Positions 8,608 to 17,316 of a stretch of 64,000 nucleotides of DNA are shown here, piece by piece. A program made the position numbers and the translations under genes. This DNA comes from Pseudomonadota bacterium. GTDB taxonomy: Bacteria > Desulfobacterota > Desulfovibrionia > Desulfovibrionales > Desulfovibrionaceae. The DNA lies in the NCBI GenBank assembly GCA_018816865.1, contig JAHIUW010000009.1, forward strand, positions 1 to 64,000, in the 5' to 3' direction. The notes beneath the pieces are model-generated. The model did no database searches. It saw only the letters and a list, made by a program, of their open reading frames with translations, and was not told the origin of the DNA. Within the stretch, counting starts at the first letter, position 1; the number at the start of each line of letters is the position of its first letter.

Positions 8608-9482
8608 CCCGAGTTGTGTCCTTGGGTTCCCGGAGGCCCTTGCTGGGGCGTTTCGTGGTGATGCTTCTGGCGGGCTTCCTGCTGTTGGTCGGATGGTTTT
8701 CGGCGGCCCTGGCCCAGGCCACGGACGAACTGGTGCTGGCCGGTGCGGATGCCCTGTATCAGGGGGATATCCCGGCGGCGGAACGGGCCTTTGCCGAGGC
8801 CGTGCGCCGCAACCCGGACGACGATTTCGCCATGAACCAACTGGGACTGGCCCTGGCGCGCCAGGAACGGTTTGACGGGGCACAGGAGATGTTTGCACGG
8901 GTGGCCGCGCGCTCGCAGGACAACGTCTTCTCCAGGCTCTGGCTGGGGATCATCGCCCTGCATGACAATGATCCCCGGAGGGCGGCGGACTGGTTCGAGG
9001 CTGTGTTGGAACGCAGCCCGGACCATCCCGGGGCGCTGTATCTGCTGGGAGTGGAGGCCGCCTCGCGGCGTGACTTGGCACGGGCGGTGGAACTGTTTGC
9101 AAGGGCTGGGCGTTCAGGAGACGACGATGCCGAGGTACAGTTCCGTCTGGCCGAGGCCTATCGTGGTCTGGGGCTCTCGACCAATGCGCAGTTGCATTAC
9201 GGCCGGACCCTGGAGCTGAATCCCCGCCATGCCCCGGCCCTGGTGGGGCAGGGCTGGCTGTTCTACAACCAAGGCAGACGCGATGAGGCCTTGGCTGTCT
9301 GGACCCGGGCCTTGGCCCTTGCCCCCGGGCACGGCGAGGCGCGGGCCAGCCTGGCCGCGGTGCTGGTTCGGGAAGGAACGGACCTGAAGCGCGCTGGTCG
9401 TTCGCAGGCCGCGCTGATGCGATTTCGCCGGGCCTTGGAATACGACCCGGGCAACAAGGCCGCCCTGTTTTACTTGCACTGA
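8604..9482 (+). CDS. TPR-repeat protein with N-terminal membrane anchor
   Basis: A 292-residue protein starting at a GTG that overlaps the amidase stop (GTGTGA), with GGGAGG upstream. A hydrophobic segment at about residues 18-38 is a signal peptide or anchor ending near ALAQA. The rest is at least six TPR-like helical repeats (for example GDIPAAERAFAEAVRRNPDD, NDPRRAADWFEAVLERSPD). It probably works outside the cytoplasmic membrane as a protein-binding scaffold beside the amidase. No enzymatic motif is visible. Confidence 0.85.
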   Translation: MTRVVSLGSRRPLLGRFVVMLLAGFLLLVGWFSAALAQATDELVLAGADALYQGDIPAAERAFAEAVRRNPDDDFAMNQLGLALARQERFDGAQEMFARVAARSQDNVFSRLWLGIIALHDNDPRRAADWFEAVLERSPDHPGALYLLGVEAASRRDLARAVELFARAGRSGDDDAEVQFRLAEAYRGLGLSTNAQLHYGRTLELNPRHAPALVGQGWLFYNQGRRDEALAVWTRALALAPGHGEARASLAAVLVREGTDLKRAGRSQAALMRFRRALEYDPGNKAALFYLH

Positions 9483-9554
9483 CGGGATGTTGCGGGATAC
9501 GAAGAGCATAAGGCCGTCCGGGAGTCCGGGCGACGCAACCAAGGAGCAGAGGGC

Positions 9555-10409
9555 ATGAAAATTCTGAAGCAGGCACTGTTCATCAGCCTTGCACTCCTGC
9601 TGGCAGCGGGTTCCTCACTTGCCCAGCAGGAGGCCCCCGCTGGGGACGAGTACGTGCAGCAGGCCGAAAGCGGCGCTGTCAACTGGGGCAGCTACACGGT
9701 CACGGCCACGGGCGTGGGCGCGCCTCCGGCCAATGCGGTCAACGCGGCCCAGGCCAGGGGCATGGCCAAGCGCGCGGCCACGGTTATCGCACGGCGCAAT
9801 CTTTTGGAACTGATCAAGGGCGTGCAGATCGACTCCAGCACCACGGTGGAGAACTTCATGGTTTCCAGCGACGTGGTGGTCTCTCAGATTCGCGGATTTC
9901 TGCAGAATTCCCAGATCCTCGACACCGCCTACATGTCCGATGGTTCCGTTGAGGTCAGCGTGGGCTTGAAGCTGGGCGGCAGTATTGCCGATGTGGTCTT
10001 GCCCAAGGCCGACAGGTTCAAGCTCCAGGCCCCTGCGGCCATGCCCAAGCCTGTGCAGCAGGTTCCCGGTGCTTATAGCGGACTGGTGGTGGACGCACGT
10101 GGTTTGGGCGTTCGCCCGGCCATGAGTCCGCGCATCCTCGATGAGGCAGGCAATGAGCTCTACGGTACGGCCATGGTCAGCCGTGAATACGCCATCCAGC
10201 AGGGTATGGCGGGCTATGCCAAGGACCCGGACAAGGCCGCTGCCAACCCTCGTGTGGCGAGCAATCCCATGACCGTGGCCGCCATTGGCGTCCTGGGAGC
10301 GTCCCGCTCGGATCTGGTGATCCCCACGGCCAAGGCCGATGAGATCCGGGCCCAGACCGAGAGCAAGGACTATCTGGCCCAGGCCCGGGTGATGATCCTG
10401 CTGGACTGA
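9555..10409 (+). CDS. LPP20/FlgP-like exported protein
   Basis: A 284-residue protein with a clear Sec signal peptide (MKILKQ, hydrophobic core, SSLAQ). The mature N-terminal half carries the LPP20-type pattern: VTATGVGAPP, an alanine-rich AARGMAKRAATVIARRNLLELI helix with the usual G-V-x-I-D-S-S-T-T-V turn, and GFLQNSQILDT...DGSVEVSVGLKL. LPP20 proteins include FlgP, an outer-membrane-associated flagellar ring protein, but no lipobox Cys is present here. AAGGAG lies upstream of the ATG. The C-terminal part is unrecognised. It sits in a run of envelope genes, which suggests a structural role. Confidence 0.75.
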   Translation: MKILKQALFISLALLLAAGSSLAQQEAPAGDEYVQQAESGAVNWGSYTVTATGVGAPPANAVNAAQARGMAKRAATVIARRNLLELIKGVQIDSSTTVENFMVSSDVVVSQIRGFLQNSQILDTAYMSDGSVEVSVGLKLGGSIADVVLPKADRFKLQAPAAMPKPVQQVPGAYSGLVVDARGLGVRPAMSPRILDEAGNELYGTAMVSREYAIQQGMAGYAKDPDKAAANPRVASNPMTVAAIGVLGASRSDLVIPTAKADEIRAQTESKDYLAQARVMILLD

Positions 10410-10477
10410 GCCGTGACCTCTGTTGATGTTCGATAACCGCCTGCCCGCGCTGACGCGCAGGTGACTGGAGGCCCCAT

Positions 10478-11659
10478 ATGTGGCTTAAAGCATTGAAACA
10501 ACTAATGAGTCTTGCCGGAGTGCTGATCTTTGCCCTGGCCCTGAACGGCTGCGGCGGCAAGCAGCCCCGCGTGGCGGTGGGCGTCATGGACAGCCCGGCA
10601 CATCATTTCAATAACGGACTGAAGTTTCTGGACGCGGGTGACTCTGTACAGGCCGGTCAGCAGTTTGATCTGGCCCTGTCCATCGAGGCCGAGTATCCGC
10701 CGGCCCTGGCGGGTCAGGGCGTGGTCATGGCCATGAACGGCGATGAGGACGGCCTGGAGTTGGTGGACGATGCCCGTGATGCGGCCGATGACTGGGGACC
10801 GGAGATTCAGATGTGGCCCGAAGTCATGACTATCCGGGCCCTGACCGAGCTGTATTCAGCCCGAAAGCTGACCCGAGAGGAGTTTATGGAGGAGATTCTG
10901 GCTCCCTACGAGGATGCGCTGGAGATCGCCCCCCAGGCCCCCGAGCCGTATTTCTACATGGGAGAGGCCTATGTGCGGGCCCTGGAGTTCGGTCCTGCCG
11001 AGGGCCAGTTCCACAAGGTGCTGCTGTTGGGCAAGGGCTATGAGGCCCGCGCCGAGCAGCGCTGGCGGCTGGTGCAGGATGTGAATCGCGCCGCCCCGGG
11101 CACCGTGGTGGGCAAGAAGATAGCCCTGGTGGAGGCCCTGACCCGCGCCGATCTGGCCGCGCTCATGGCCGAGGAACTGGATGTGGACAAATTCTACGCC
11201 CGTACGGACATCCCGCGGGTGGGTGAGTTCAAGGAACCCGCCGCGACCCTGGTGGTGCTGGATACCTCCCAGGCCGTGACGGACATCGCCGAGCATCCTC
11301 TGCGGGTCGATATCGAGAAGGTCCTGCACTATCAGGTCAAGGGCCTGGAGCTGTATCCCGACCGCTCTTTCCGGCCCGATGAGGCCGTGACCCGCGCCGA
11401 GGCGGCCATGATCTTCGAGGACGTGGTGGTGCGCTCCACCGGGCGGCTCGAACTGGCCACCCAGTATATCGGCCAGGAGAGCCGCATCACGGATATGCGT
11501 GGCGATCATCCGGCCTACAATGCCGTCATGCTCTGCGTCACGCGCGGCATCATGGCCACCGAACTGCGCACCGGGCTGTTCCGTCCGCTGCAAACCGTCT
11601 CCGGCATCGAGGCGCTGCTGGCCGTGAAGGCCTTGCGCCGCGAGTTGAGCCTGTTCTGA
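10478..11659 (+). CDS. TPR lipoprotein with C-terminal SLH-like domain
   Basis: A 393-residue lipoprotein: the signal peptide ends in a lipobox, LALNGC, with Cys25 as acylation site. Residues 40-190 contain TPR-like helices (FNNGLKFLDAGDSVQAGQQFDLAL, PEPYFYMGEAYVRALEFGPAE). The C-terminal part has SLH-type sequence (LELYPDRSFRPDEAVTRAEAAMIFED), a module that in other proteins binds peptidoglycan-linked polymers. A CTGGAGG site precedes the ATG. Its combination of lipid anchor and SLH suggests a link between membrane and cell wall; this is inference. A hairpin terminator follows. Confidence 0.82.
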   Translation: MWLKALKQLMSLAGVLIFALALNGCGGKQPRVAVGVMDSPAHHFNNGLKFLDAGDSVQAGQQFDLALSIEAEYPPALAGQGVVMAMNGDEDGLELVDDARDAADDWGPEIQMWPEVMTIRALTELYSARKLTREEFMEEILAPYEDALEIAPQAPEPYFYMGEAYVRALEFGPAEGQFHKVLLLGKGYEARAEQRWRLVQDVNRAAPGTVVGKKIALVEALTRADLAALMAEELDVDKFYARTDIPRVGEFKEPAATLVVLDTSQAVTDIAEHPLRVDIEKVLHYQVKGLELYPDRSFRPDEAVTRAEAAMIFEDVVVRSTGRLELATQYIGQESRITDMRGDHPAYNAVMLCVTRGIMATELRTGLFRPLQTVSGIEALLAVKALRRELSLF

Positions 11660-11685
11660 GCGGGAAGGACCTCTGTTGATTAATG

Positions 11686-11720
11686 AACGGAACGGGTGAT
11701 TCGCACTCGTTCCGTTTTTA
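11686..11720 (+). terminator. Terminator after the SLH lipoprotein gene
   Basis: A nine-bp stem AACGGAACG / CGTTCCGTT with T-rich tail (TTTTTACTTTT). It splits the envelope cluster into two transcription units, unless there is read-through. Confidence 0.75.
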
Positions 11721-11754
11721 CTTTTCAACGGAAAAGGTGTATTCGCCGCGAATC

Positions 11755-12831
11755 ATGAAACGTATCCTCAGTTCTTCTCATATTGTCCGTCCCCTGGCCC
11801 TGGCAATGGCGCTCCTGGCCCTGTTCTGTTTGGCGTCGCCGCTGTGCGCGCGGATGGTCGAGGTCGGCTGGTCCCCCAATGACGCCCAGTCCGAAATCCG
11901 CACCCGAGACGACGCCAGGACCGTGGGCTTCAAGCGCGCGGTCTATGCCGAGGCCCTGGGGCTGCTGTCCGGAGCCCTGGACGAATCCCGCGGCACTCTG
12001 TTGTACCAACACCTCGCCCCCAAGGCCGCCGAGTTCGTGCTCAGCTATTCCGAAGTGGTGCAGACCGCACCGGCGCAGGCGACCCTCGTCCCTGGGACGA
12101 GCAGCCCCGGGGACACGGTGGATTCCGTGCCGCCCCTGACGCTGAAGCCCGCTCAGGGCACGGCCCGGGGCGTCTCCACCAACATGCTGCGCATGGAAGT
12201 GGCCGTGAACAGGACCGAACTCAAGGCCGAATTGAAGCGCCTCGGCGTCTATTTCACGGTGTCCGCGCCCCAACCCTACGACTTGAGCCTTTTGGGTTCC
12301 GCCGCCGGGGCCTGGGATGAAATCGGCCGCTTGCAAACCCTGACCGGGGTCTCCGTGCGGCGCGGGACCGAGCCCCTGTTGGAATTGAACTCCACCTTGG
12401 TTGCACCCTCCGAGCAGGAGCTCAAAGACGGCCTCAAGCAGGCCGCGCCCATGTGGACCGGCAGCCTCAAGGCCGAGGGTCGGTCCTGGACGGCCTCCCA
12501 TCGCAGTCTGGATGCGCTGTGGTCCGAGTTGTGGGCCGGGTTCTTCACCCGCCCCGGGGCCGAGGTCGGAACCGTGGAGCGAGTACCCCTGACCGTGTCC
12601 GGCTGGTATGCGCCGGATGGTGTCCAGGCCTTTGACAAGGAACTGGCCGCCTGGGACGAGGTCGTGGAGAGCGCCCAACTGCGCGAGATACTGATGCTGC
12701 CCGACGGCATCGCCGCTGTCTGGAGTGTGCGCACCCTCGACAGGGCTGCATTGCGGCGCAAGCTGGACCAGAATCTGCCCGGGCGTGGTTTGTCCTGGGA
12801 CTTCTCCCCACAACCGAACGCCAAGGAATAG
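11755..12831 (+). CDS. Exported protein of unknown function
   Basis: A 358-residue protein with a Sec signal peptide (MKRILSSS, hydrophobic run, SPLCARM). I recognise no domain. The first mature stretch (DDARTVGFKRAVYAEALGLLSG) has the 'AR..A..DAL..A' helical pattern seen in FlgT-like and LPP20-like envelope proteins, which is weak similarity only. The ATG at 11755 is chosen because the earlier in-frame ATG lies inside the preceding terminator and because the signal peptide begins here; AAGGTG about 20 bases upstream is a weak ribosome site. It is followed closely by pgsA. Confidence 0.75.
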   Translation: MKRILSSSHIVRPLALAMALLALFCLASPLCARMVEVGWSPNDAQSEIRTRDDARTVGFKRAVYAEALGLLSGALDESRGTLLYQHLAPKAAEFVLSYSEVVQTAPAQATLVPGTSSPGDTVDSVPPLTLKPAQGTARGVSTNMLRMEVAVNRTELKAELKRLGVYFTVSAPQPYDLSLLGSAAGAWDEIGRLQTLTGVSVRRGTEPLLELNSTLVAPSEQELKDGLKQAAPMWTGSLKAEGRSWTASHRSLDALWSELWAGFFTRPGAEVGTVERVPLTVSGWYAPDGVQAFDKELAAWDEVVESAQLREILMLPDGIAAVWSVRTLDRAALRRKLDQNLPGRGLSWDFSPQPNAKE

Positions 12832-12848
12832 GGAACAGGGGGTCGGCC

Positions 12849-13427
12849 ATGAAAATGCGCGAGAACAATTGGACGATCCCCAACCTGTTGACAGTGGTGC
12901 GCATCATGCTCACTCCGGTCGTGGTCATGTGCTTCATCCACAAGCGTGTGGACCTGGCGCTGCTTTCTTTTTTCGTGGCCGGGATCACCGATGCCTTGGA
13001 CGGGTTGCTGGCCCGGTTGCTTAAGCAACGCACCGAACTGGGGGCCATGCTCGATCCCCTGGCCGACAAGGTGCTCATCGTGGCCACCATCCTCTGTTTG
13101 GGCATTCTGGGGTGGGTTCCGGCCTGGCTGGTGGTCATCGTCATCACCCGCGACCTGATCATCGTGGGTGGGCTGATGCTGGTCAGTCTGTGGGGGGTGG
13201 ACGTCCGCGCTCAGATTCACCCGAGTTTCGCCTCCAAGACCAATACTTCCGCCCAGATCGTGCTGATCCTGCTGGTGCTCACCGAACGCCTGGGATGGAA
13301 CTTCCTGCCCTGGTTGCAGCCCATTGTCCTGTACGTGACCTTGGTGCTGACGGTCTTTACCGGAGTGGACTACGTACTGCGCGGGCTGGCGCTGATCCCT
13401 TCCAATGGCGCGGGCAACGGGGACTGA
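12849..13427 (+). CDS. pgsA: CDP-alcohol phosphatidyltransferase, probable phosphatidylglycerophosphate synthase
   Basis: A 192-residue membrane enzyme that transfers a phosphatidyl group from CDP-diacylglycerol, most likely to glycerol-3-phosphate on the way to phosphatidylglycerol. The family signature D-G-x2-A-R-x8-G-x3-D-x3-D is complete in DALDGLLARLLKQRTELG and MLDPLADK. IPNLLTVVRI at the N-terminus and four or more hydrophobic segments fit PgsA. The gap to the preceding exported-protein gene is 17 bases, so they share a transcript. An alternative member of the family cannot be excluded from sequence alone. Confidence 0.9.
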   Translation: MKMRENNWTIPNLLTVVRIMLTPVVVMCFIHKRVDLALLSFFVAGITDALDGLLARLLKQRTELGAMLDPLADKVLIVATILCLGILGWVPAWLVVIVITRDLIIVGGLMLVSLWGVDVRAQIHPSFASKTNTSAQIVLILLVLTERLGWNFLPWLQPIVLYVTLVLTVFTGVDYVLRGLALIPSNGAGNGD

Positions 13428-13478
13428 ATTTCACGGTGGGCTGTGGATAGGACACGGACGCCGGACTAACAACAAAAG

Positions 13479-13513
13479 GCGCCCCGGGAGTCTGCTGACT
13501 TCCGGGGCGCTTT
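13479..13513. terminator. Bidirectional terminator between pgsA and tatA
   Basis: A nine-bp stem GCGCCCCGG / CCGGGGCGC with TTTGGTT on the plus side and CTTTTGTTGTT on the minus side. It sits between two convergent genes and can serve both. Confidence 0.8.
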
Positions 13514-13536
13514 GGTTGAAATATGTGAACCAGGGC

Positions 13537-13746
13537 CTAGGCCTTGTCCTTTTCCTTTTCCTCTTTCTTCTCTTCGGTTTTGCTGGGGGTCACATCGATT
13601 TCATCAGGCTCGTTGGTGGCCTTCTTGAAATTGCTGATGGCCCTGCCAAGTCCCCCACCTATCTCGGGGAGCTTCTTGGCGCCGAAGATCACCAGGACGA
13701 TGAGCAGAATGATGATGAGTTCCCAGATACCAGGTGCACCGAGCAT
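13537..13746 (-). CDS. tatA: Twin-arginine translocase subunit TatA
   Basis: A 69-residue TatA/E-type protein: a single N-terminal membrane helix ([17 protein letters not shown]), the conserved hinge [14 protein letters not shown], an amphipathic helix and a charged, Lys/Glu-rich tail. TatA oligomers form the pore through which folded Tat substrates cross the membrane. GGAGG lies eight bases before the ATG at 13746. No tatC or tatB is adjacent. The Tat-like signal on the amidase at 7432 is a possible local substrate. Confidence 0.93.
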   Translation of the reverse strand: MLGAPGIWELIIILLIVLVIFGAKKLPEIGGGLGRAISNFKKATNEPDEIDVTPSKTEEKKEEKEKDKA

Positions 13747-13926
13747 AGATTTTCCTCCGTTGGATTGGATTTTTGCGCTATACACCTCGGTTTTGGGGAG
13801 GTCAAGACGACTCGCTGTCTTCAGAGGAATAATCGGCTTGCCATTTTCGGGGATTACTGGAAGAAACCCAAGTGACCGGTGGTCTTCCGGTCCTACGCCT
13901 CGCTGGATTTGAGACAAGGATGACCC

Positions 13927-14325
13927 ATGGCTGACAATGTCCGGCTTTTTCCCGCGTGCGCCTGTGGGCACTATCAATTAGGCCGTTGCCTGTATGAGGA
14001 GCGTCTGAATCCCGGGTTCAGGGACCGCTGGCGGTGCCGGGTGCTGACGAAGTGGGAAAAGGCCTACGATGATTTTCTGCTGCGGGCCGAGGCTTTTCAT
14101 CTGGAGCTTGCCAATGCGGTGGAACTCTGGGAAGCCCGTCTGGAACGCCTGCTCGTCCAGGCCCGGCAGTGCCCTGATTATGCAGGTGGGGCCGAGGAAA
14201 GCGCCACGGGCTGCCTGAACGAGATCGAAGGCCTGTGTCTGCGGCTGCTGCCCGAATGCCAAGGGCGATGCCGCCACTACACCACCGATCAATCAAAAAA
14301 CAATTTCAACGGCTGCGACGCTTGA
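13927..14325 (+). CDS. Uncharacterised cysteine-rich protein
   Basis: A 132-residue soluble protein not matched to any family I know. It has ten Cys, including an N-terminal [15 protein letters not shown] that looks like a metal or iron-sulfur site, CP near residue 82 and CQGRC near the end. Residues 35-80 are predicted helical. AAGGATG lies just upstream of the ATG. Twenty-six bases after its stop begins another unknown gene, and then a HAD phosphatase, so the three probably share a transcript. Confidence 0.7.
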   Translation: MADNVRLFPACACGHYQLGRCLYEERLNPGFRDRWRCRVLTKWEKAYDDFLLRAEAFHLELANAVELWEARLERLLVQARQCPDYAGGAEESATGCLNEIEGLCLRLLPECQGRCRHYTTDQSKNNFNGCDA

Positions 14326-14351
14326 CGCCGCCGGGAACGTGGAGAACGGCC

Positions 14352-15158
14352 ATGCCCCAGCCCCGTCTGATTCTTTCTTTTCCCCAGATGCATCCCTCGT
14401 CCCGGCCGCAGGCCGTGTCCGGCGTGTCCTATCTCGACCCCGGTTTGGCCCCGGAAAGCGAGGAGCGTTACGTGCCGGGGACCTTGCCCCTGACCCGGGC
14501 CGAAGCCGCGGGCTGGCTGTCCCAGGCCGTGGGGTTTGCTCATCTCTTCAGGAAGCCCGGCGAGTTGTTGTCCGCCTACACCTCCGGAGGCAACGATTTC
14601 TATTCCGGCACCGCCCATGCCATCGTCAGTGAACTGCGGGCCATGGACAAGCCCAAGAAGGACGACCAGGACAGTAAAGAACTGATCCGTGCTCAAGCCG
14701 TGTTGCTGCTGTCCTGGCAACGTGAGCAGGTCCTGGTCGAGATCGGCGGTCTGGAAAACGGGGTGGAGGCTTCCTGGGACGAGATGGGACTGACCCTGGG
14801 TCTGGAGCCTGACGACGCCGCCGAATTGGCCGAGGCCGCCGCGCAGTTCCATCCTGAACTGGACTCCTCGCTGTTTCTTGCGCCCGAGGAATGGCAACCC
14901 GTGCTGGAGGCCATGCTGCGGCTGATCCCGGCCGAGGCGGCCTTGTTCGTGGACGATTCGGGTGTGCTGGCCCATTGGCGGGAACTGGGGCTGACCTTCA
15001 GTCCTGCGGACGCCGAGGACTGCTCCGGGTTGCCCGCTGGCGATTGGCAGGCGCTGCGCGCCAACGGTCATGAGCTTCTCGGGGTGCGCGAAGGCACCCC
15101 CGCGTTGGCCGCCCAGCGTTTGGTCCTTGCCCCGGCGGGAGCTATGGATGCCGCGTAG
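14352..15158 (+). CDS. Uncharacterised protein
   Basis: A 268-residue soluble protein of unknown function, acidic and rich in Ala, Leu and Glu. No signal peptide, membrane segment or catalytic motif is visible. It contains LLLSWQREQVLVEIGGLE near residue 115, and LDSSLFLAPEEWQPVLEAML near 175. ATG at 14352 follows GGAGAA seven bases upstream. Its last codons overlap the start of the HAD phosphatase gene by eleven bases, so the two are translationally coupled. Confidence 0.75.
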   Translation: MPQPRLILSFPQMHPSSRPQAVSGVSYLDPGLAPESEERYVPGTLPLTRAEAAGWLSQAVGFAHLFRKPGELLSAYTSGGNDFYSGTAHAIVSELRAMDKPKKDDQDSKELIRAQAVLLLSWQREQVLVEIGGLENGVEASWDEMGLTLGLEPDDAAELAEAAAQFHPELDSSLFLAPEEWQPVLEAMLRLIPAEAALFVDDSGVLAHWRELGLTFSPADAEDCSGLPAGDWQALRANGHELLGVREGTPALAAQRLVLAPAGAMDAA

Positions 15159-15828
15159 TGCCTTGATCTGCAACGATTTTCAGTCAACGGCTTTTTTGAA
15201 TGGTCTGAAGGGCATCGTCTTCGATTGCGACGGGGTGTTGTTCGATTCCTGGGAGGCCAACAAGGCCTATTACAACGGCATCCGCGCCGGACTGGATTTC
15301 GGGCCCATGGACGCCGACATGGAGCACTACGTTCACGCCCATGCGGTCAAGGATTCCATCCGCTACGTGACTCCCGAGGATCGCTGGGACGAGGCCTTCG
15401 CCGTGGCCAAGAGCCTTGAATACCGTGATCTGCTGCACCACATGATCCCCGAACCCGGACTGGAAAACCTGTTGGGCACCGCCCGTCAGGCGGGTCTGAA
15501 GCTGGGAGTGTTCACCAATCGCACCAACACCATGGAACTGGTGCTCAGCATCTTTGGCCTCGAAATGTACTTCGCCCCGGTGATCACCGCCGCCAAGGTG
15601 CCCCCCAAGCCCCGGCCTGACGGGCTGCATCGCATCCTGGACGAGTGGGGAGTGCGTGCCCACGAGATCGCCTTCGTGGGCGATTCGCATCTGGATGGCG
15701 CGGCGGCCCGCGCGGCGAGTGTCCCCTTCTGGGCTTACAAGGCCCCGGCCCTGGAGGCCGACCTGCATCTGCCTGATTTCTGGAGCCTTCTACGCCAGCT
15801 GCAACGAGCCTTCCAGCACCGGCTGTGA
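15148..15828 (+). CDS. HAD superfamily phosphatase
   Basis: A 226-residue haloacid-dehalogenase-type hydrolase with all four motifs: I, VFDCDGVLFDS (Asp26 nucleophile, Asp28 acid/base); II, VFTNRTNT; III, the Lys in PPKPRPDG; IV, GDSHLDGAAA. A helical cap domain lies between motifs I and II as in phosphoglycolate-phosphatase relatives. The substrate is unknown. The ATG at 15148 is used because GGGAG precedes it, and the reading frame upstream is unrelated to the family. It overlaps the preceding unknown gene by eleven bases. Confidence 0.88.
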   Translation: MPRSALICNDFQSTAFLNGLKGIVFDCDGVLFDSWEANKAYYNGIRAGLDFGPMDADMEHYVHAHAVKDSIRYVTPEDRWDEAFAVAKSLEYRDLLHHMIPEPGLENLLGTARQAGLKLGVFTNRTNTMELVLSIFGLEMYFAPVITAAKVPPKPRPDGLHRILDEWGVRAHEIAFVGDSHLDGAAARAASVPFWAYKAPALEADLHLPDFWSLLRQLQRAFQHRL

Positions 15829-15945
15829 ACCGTCTTCTTTGAATTTTTTCTTGATAACCGAACCTGTCTGTGCCAACACTTTTGACTACGCAGCCTCCAG
15901 CCATTCGGTTTGGAAAGCGCGTGGAATTTCCGCAAGGAGGACGCC

Positions 15946-16239
15946 TTGGGATTGTTTATCGAAGGAATTGCCGAAGTCTTATCGATCGTTTTGAATCTCT
16001 ATATGTGGATCGTGATCATCTCCGCCCTGTTGAGTTGGGTCAATCCGGATCCCTATAACCCCATTGTGCGTACGTTGAGGACTCTGACCGAACCGGTGTT
16101 TTTCCGGGTTCGGCGCTGGTTGCCTTTTTTGAATATCGGGGGCCTTGATCTGACCCCCATCGTGATTCTGCTGGGGATCGTCTTTTTGAAGACAGTCCTG
16201 GTGGGGAACCTGTTCAGGCTTGCCATGCGAATGGGCTAG
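15946..16239 (+). CDS. YggT family membrane protein
   Basis: A 97-residue inner-membrane protein with two hydrophobic blocks joined by the YggT signature SWVNPDPYNPIVRTLRTLTEPVFFRVRR (positions about 30-57, given here only in part: SWVNPDPYNP, LTEPVF). TTG at 15946 is chosen because AAGGAGG lies five bases before it. The family is often next to divIVA and yggU genes in Gram-negative and Gram-positive genomes, as it is here, and may help organise division or osmotic response; the molecular role is not known. Confidence 0.87.
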   Translation: MGLFIEGIAEVLSIVLNLYMWIVIISALLSWVNPDPYNPIVRTLRTLTEPVFFRVRRWLPFLNIGGLDLTPIVILLGIVFLKTVLVGNLFRLAMRMG

Positions 16240-16248
16240 GAAGGGACT

Positions 16249-16755
16249 ATGGCTGTTACCAAGATTGATGTCTTGAACAAGATTTTCGGACGCTCGTTCC
16301 GGGGCTATACCTGCACCGATGTGGATGCGTTTCTTCAGGAGATAGCCGAGTCCCTGGGTGGTCTTGCCGGGGAGAAAGAGGCGCTGGATACCCGCATGCA
16401 GATGCTGGAAGAGCAGCTGGATGAACATAAGGGCCGCGAGAAGACCCTGCGCGACACCCTGATGACCACCCAGCGCATGATCGACGACATGAAGTCCAAC
16501 GCCCAGCGCGAGGCCCAGCTGATCATCGACGCGGCCAACTCCAAGGCCGAGATCATGGTCCAGCAGGCACACCAGCGTCTGGCGCAGCTGCACGGCGATA
16601 TTTCCGAGCTCAAGAAGCAGCGCACCCAGTTTGAGATCAAGCTGCGCTCCATTCTGGACGCGCACGTGCGCATGCTGGAGGCCGACAAGGAAGAGCAGGA
16701 TGTGCTCGATGTCGCCGAGTCCAAGCTCAAGTTTATTTCCAAGGCAGGGGCCTAA
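16249..16755 (+). CDS. DivIVA domain-containing coiled-coil protein
   Basis: A 168-residue protein with the DivIVA N-terminal motif (TKIDVLNKIFGRSFRGY, then CTDVDAFLQEI) and a coiled coil from about residue 35 to 155. DivIVA proteins recognise curved membrane and recruit division or pole factors. The gene lies nine bases after yggT and seven before yggU, a commonly conserved arrangement. The Gram-negative versions are short and poorly characterised, so the exact role is open. Confidence 0.9.
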   Translation: MAVTKIDVLNKIFGRSFRGYTCTDVDAFLQEIAESLGGLAGEKEALDTRMQMLEEQLDEHKGREKTLRDTLMTTQRMIDDMKSNAQREAQLIIDAANSKAEIMVQQAHQRLAQLHGDISELKKQRTQFEIKLRSILDAHVRMLEADKEEQDVLDVAESKLKFISKAGA

Positions 16756-16761
16756 CGGTTC

Positions 16762-17076
16762 GTGCCTGCGGTGCCCGAGTACGTCCAGCAGATCGAGGGG
16801 GCCTGGCGGCTCAAGGTCTGGGTCCAACCGGGGGCGAAGAAATCCGAGTTGGACGGCGTGCATGACGGGCGATTGAAAATCAGGCTCCAGGCCCCGGCCG
16901 TGGAGAACAAGGCGAACAAGGCCCTGGTGGCCTTCATCGCCAAAACATTGGGGATCAAGAAGAATCGCGTCGTCATTGAGCATGGTGACAAAAGCCGCGC
17001 CAAGACGTTGTTCATCGATTCGGAGACCTCTCCTCAATGGCCTGACTGTAGTGAGGGCTTGAACAACCAAACCTAG
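16762..17076 (+). CDS. DUF167/YggU family protein
   Basis: A 104-residue protein with the DUF167 core: VWVQPGAKKSELDG, LKIRLQAPAVENKANKALVAFIAKTLG and IEHGDKSRAKTLFI. The family has a known small alpha/beta fold but no established function. The start is taken as GTG at 16762; the ribosome site is weak and GTG at 16771 is an alternative. Position between divIVA and a DUF465 gene is typical. Confidence 0.83.
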   Translation: MPAVPEYVQQIEGAWRLKVWVQPGAKKSELDGVHDGRLKIRLQAPAVENKANKALVAFIAKTLGIKKNRVVIEHGDKSRAKTLFIDSETSPQWPDCSEGLNNQT

Positions 17077-17087
17077 GAGAAGGATCA

Positions 17088-17315
17088 ATGGAAAAGCAGG
17101 ACCTTGAACTGATCGCAGAACTCTCCGACAAGAGCCCCGAAGTGAAGATTCTTTGGGAAGAACACCTCCTTTACGAAAAGCAGCTGGATAAGCTTGAAAA
17201 GAAGTCCCATTTTACGCCCGAAGAAGATCGGGTGGTCAGGGAAGTGAAGAAGAAGAAGCTCGCGGGCAAGACCAAGCTTCTCAACATATTGGCACGACAT
17301 CGCGCGGAGGCTTAG
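17088..17315 (+). CDS. DUF465/YdcH-like small protein
   Basis: A 75-residue, highly charged, helical protein. Features of the family are [11 protein letters not shown]-like sequence ([20 protein letters not shown] in the middle) and a C-terminal [23 protein letters not shown] precedes the ATG. Function is unknown. It is one base from ilvB and eleven from yggU, so it is part of the same transcript. Confidence 0.8.
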   Translation: MEKQDLELIAELSDKSPEVKILWEEHLLYEKQLDKLEKKSHFTPEEDRVVREVKKKKLAGKTKLLNILARHRAEA

Positions 17316-17316
17316 C

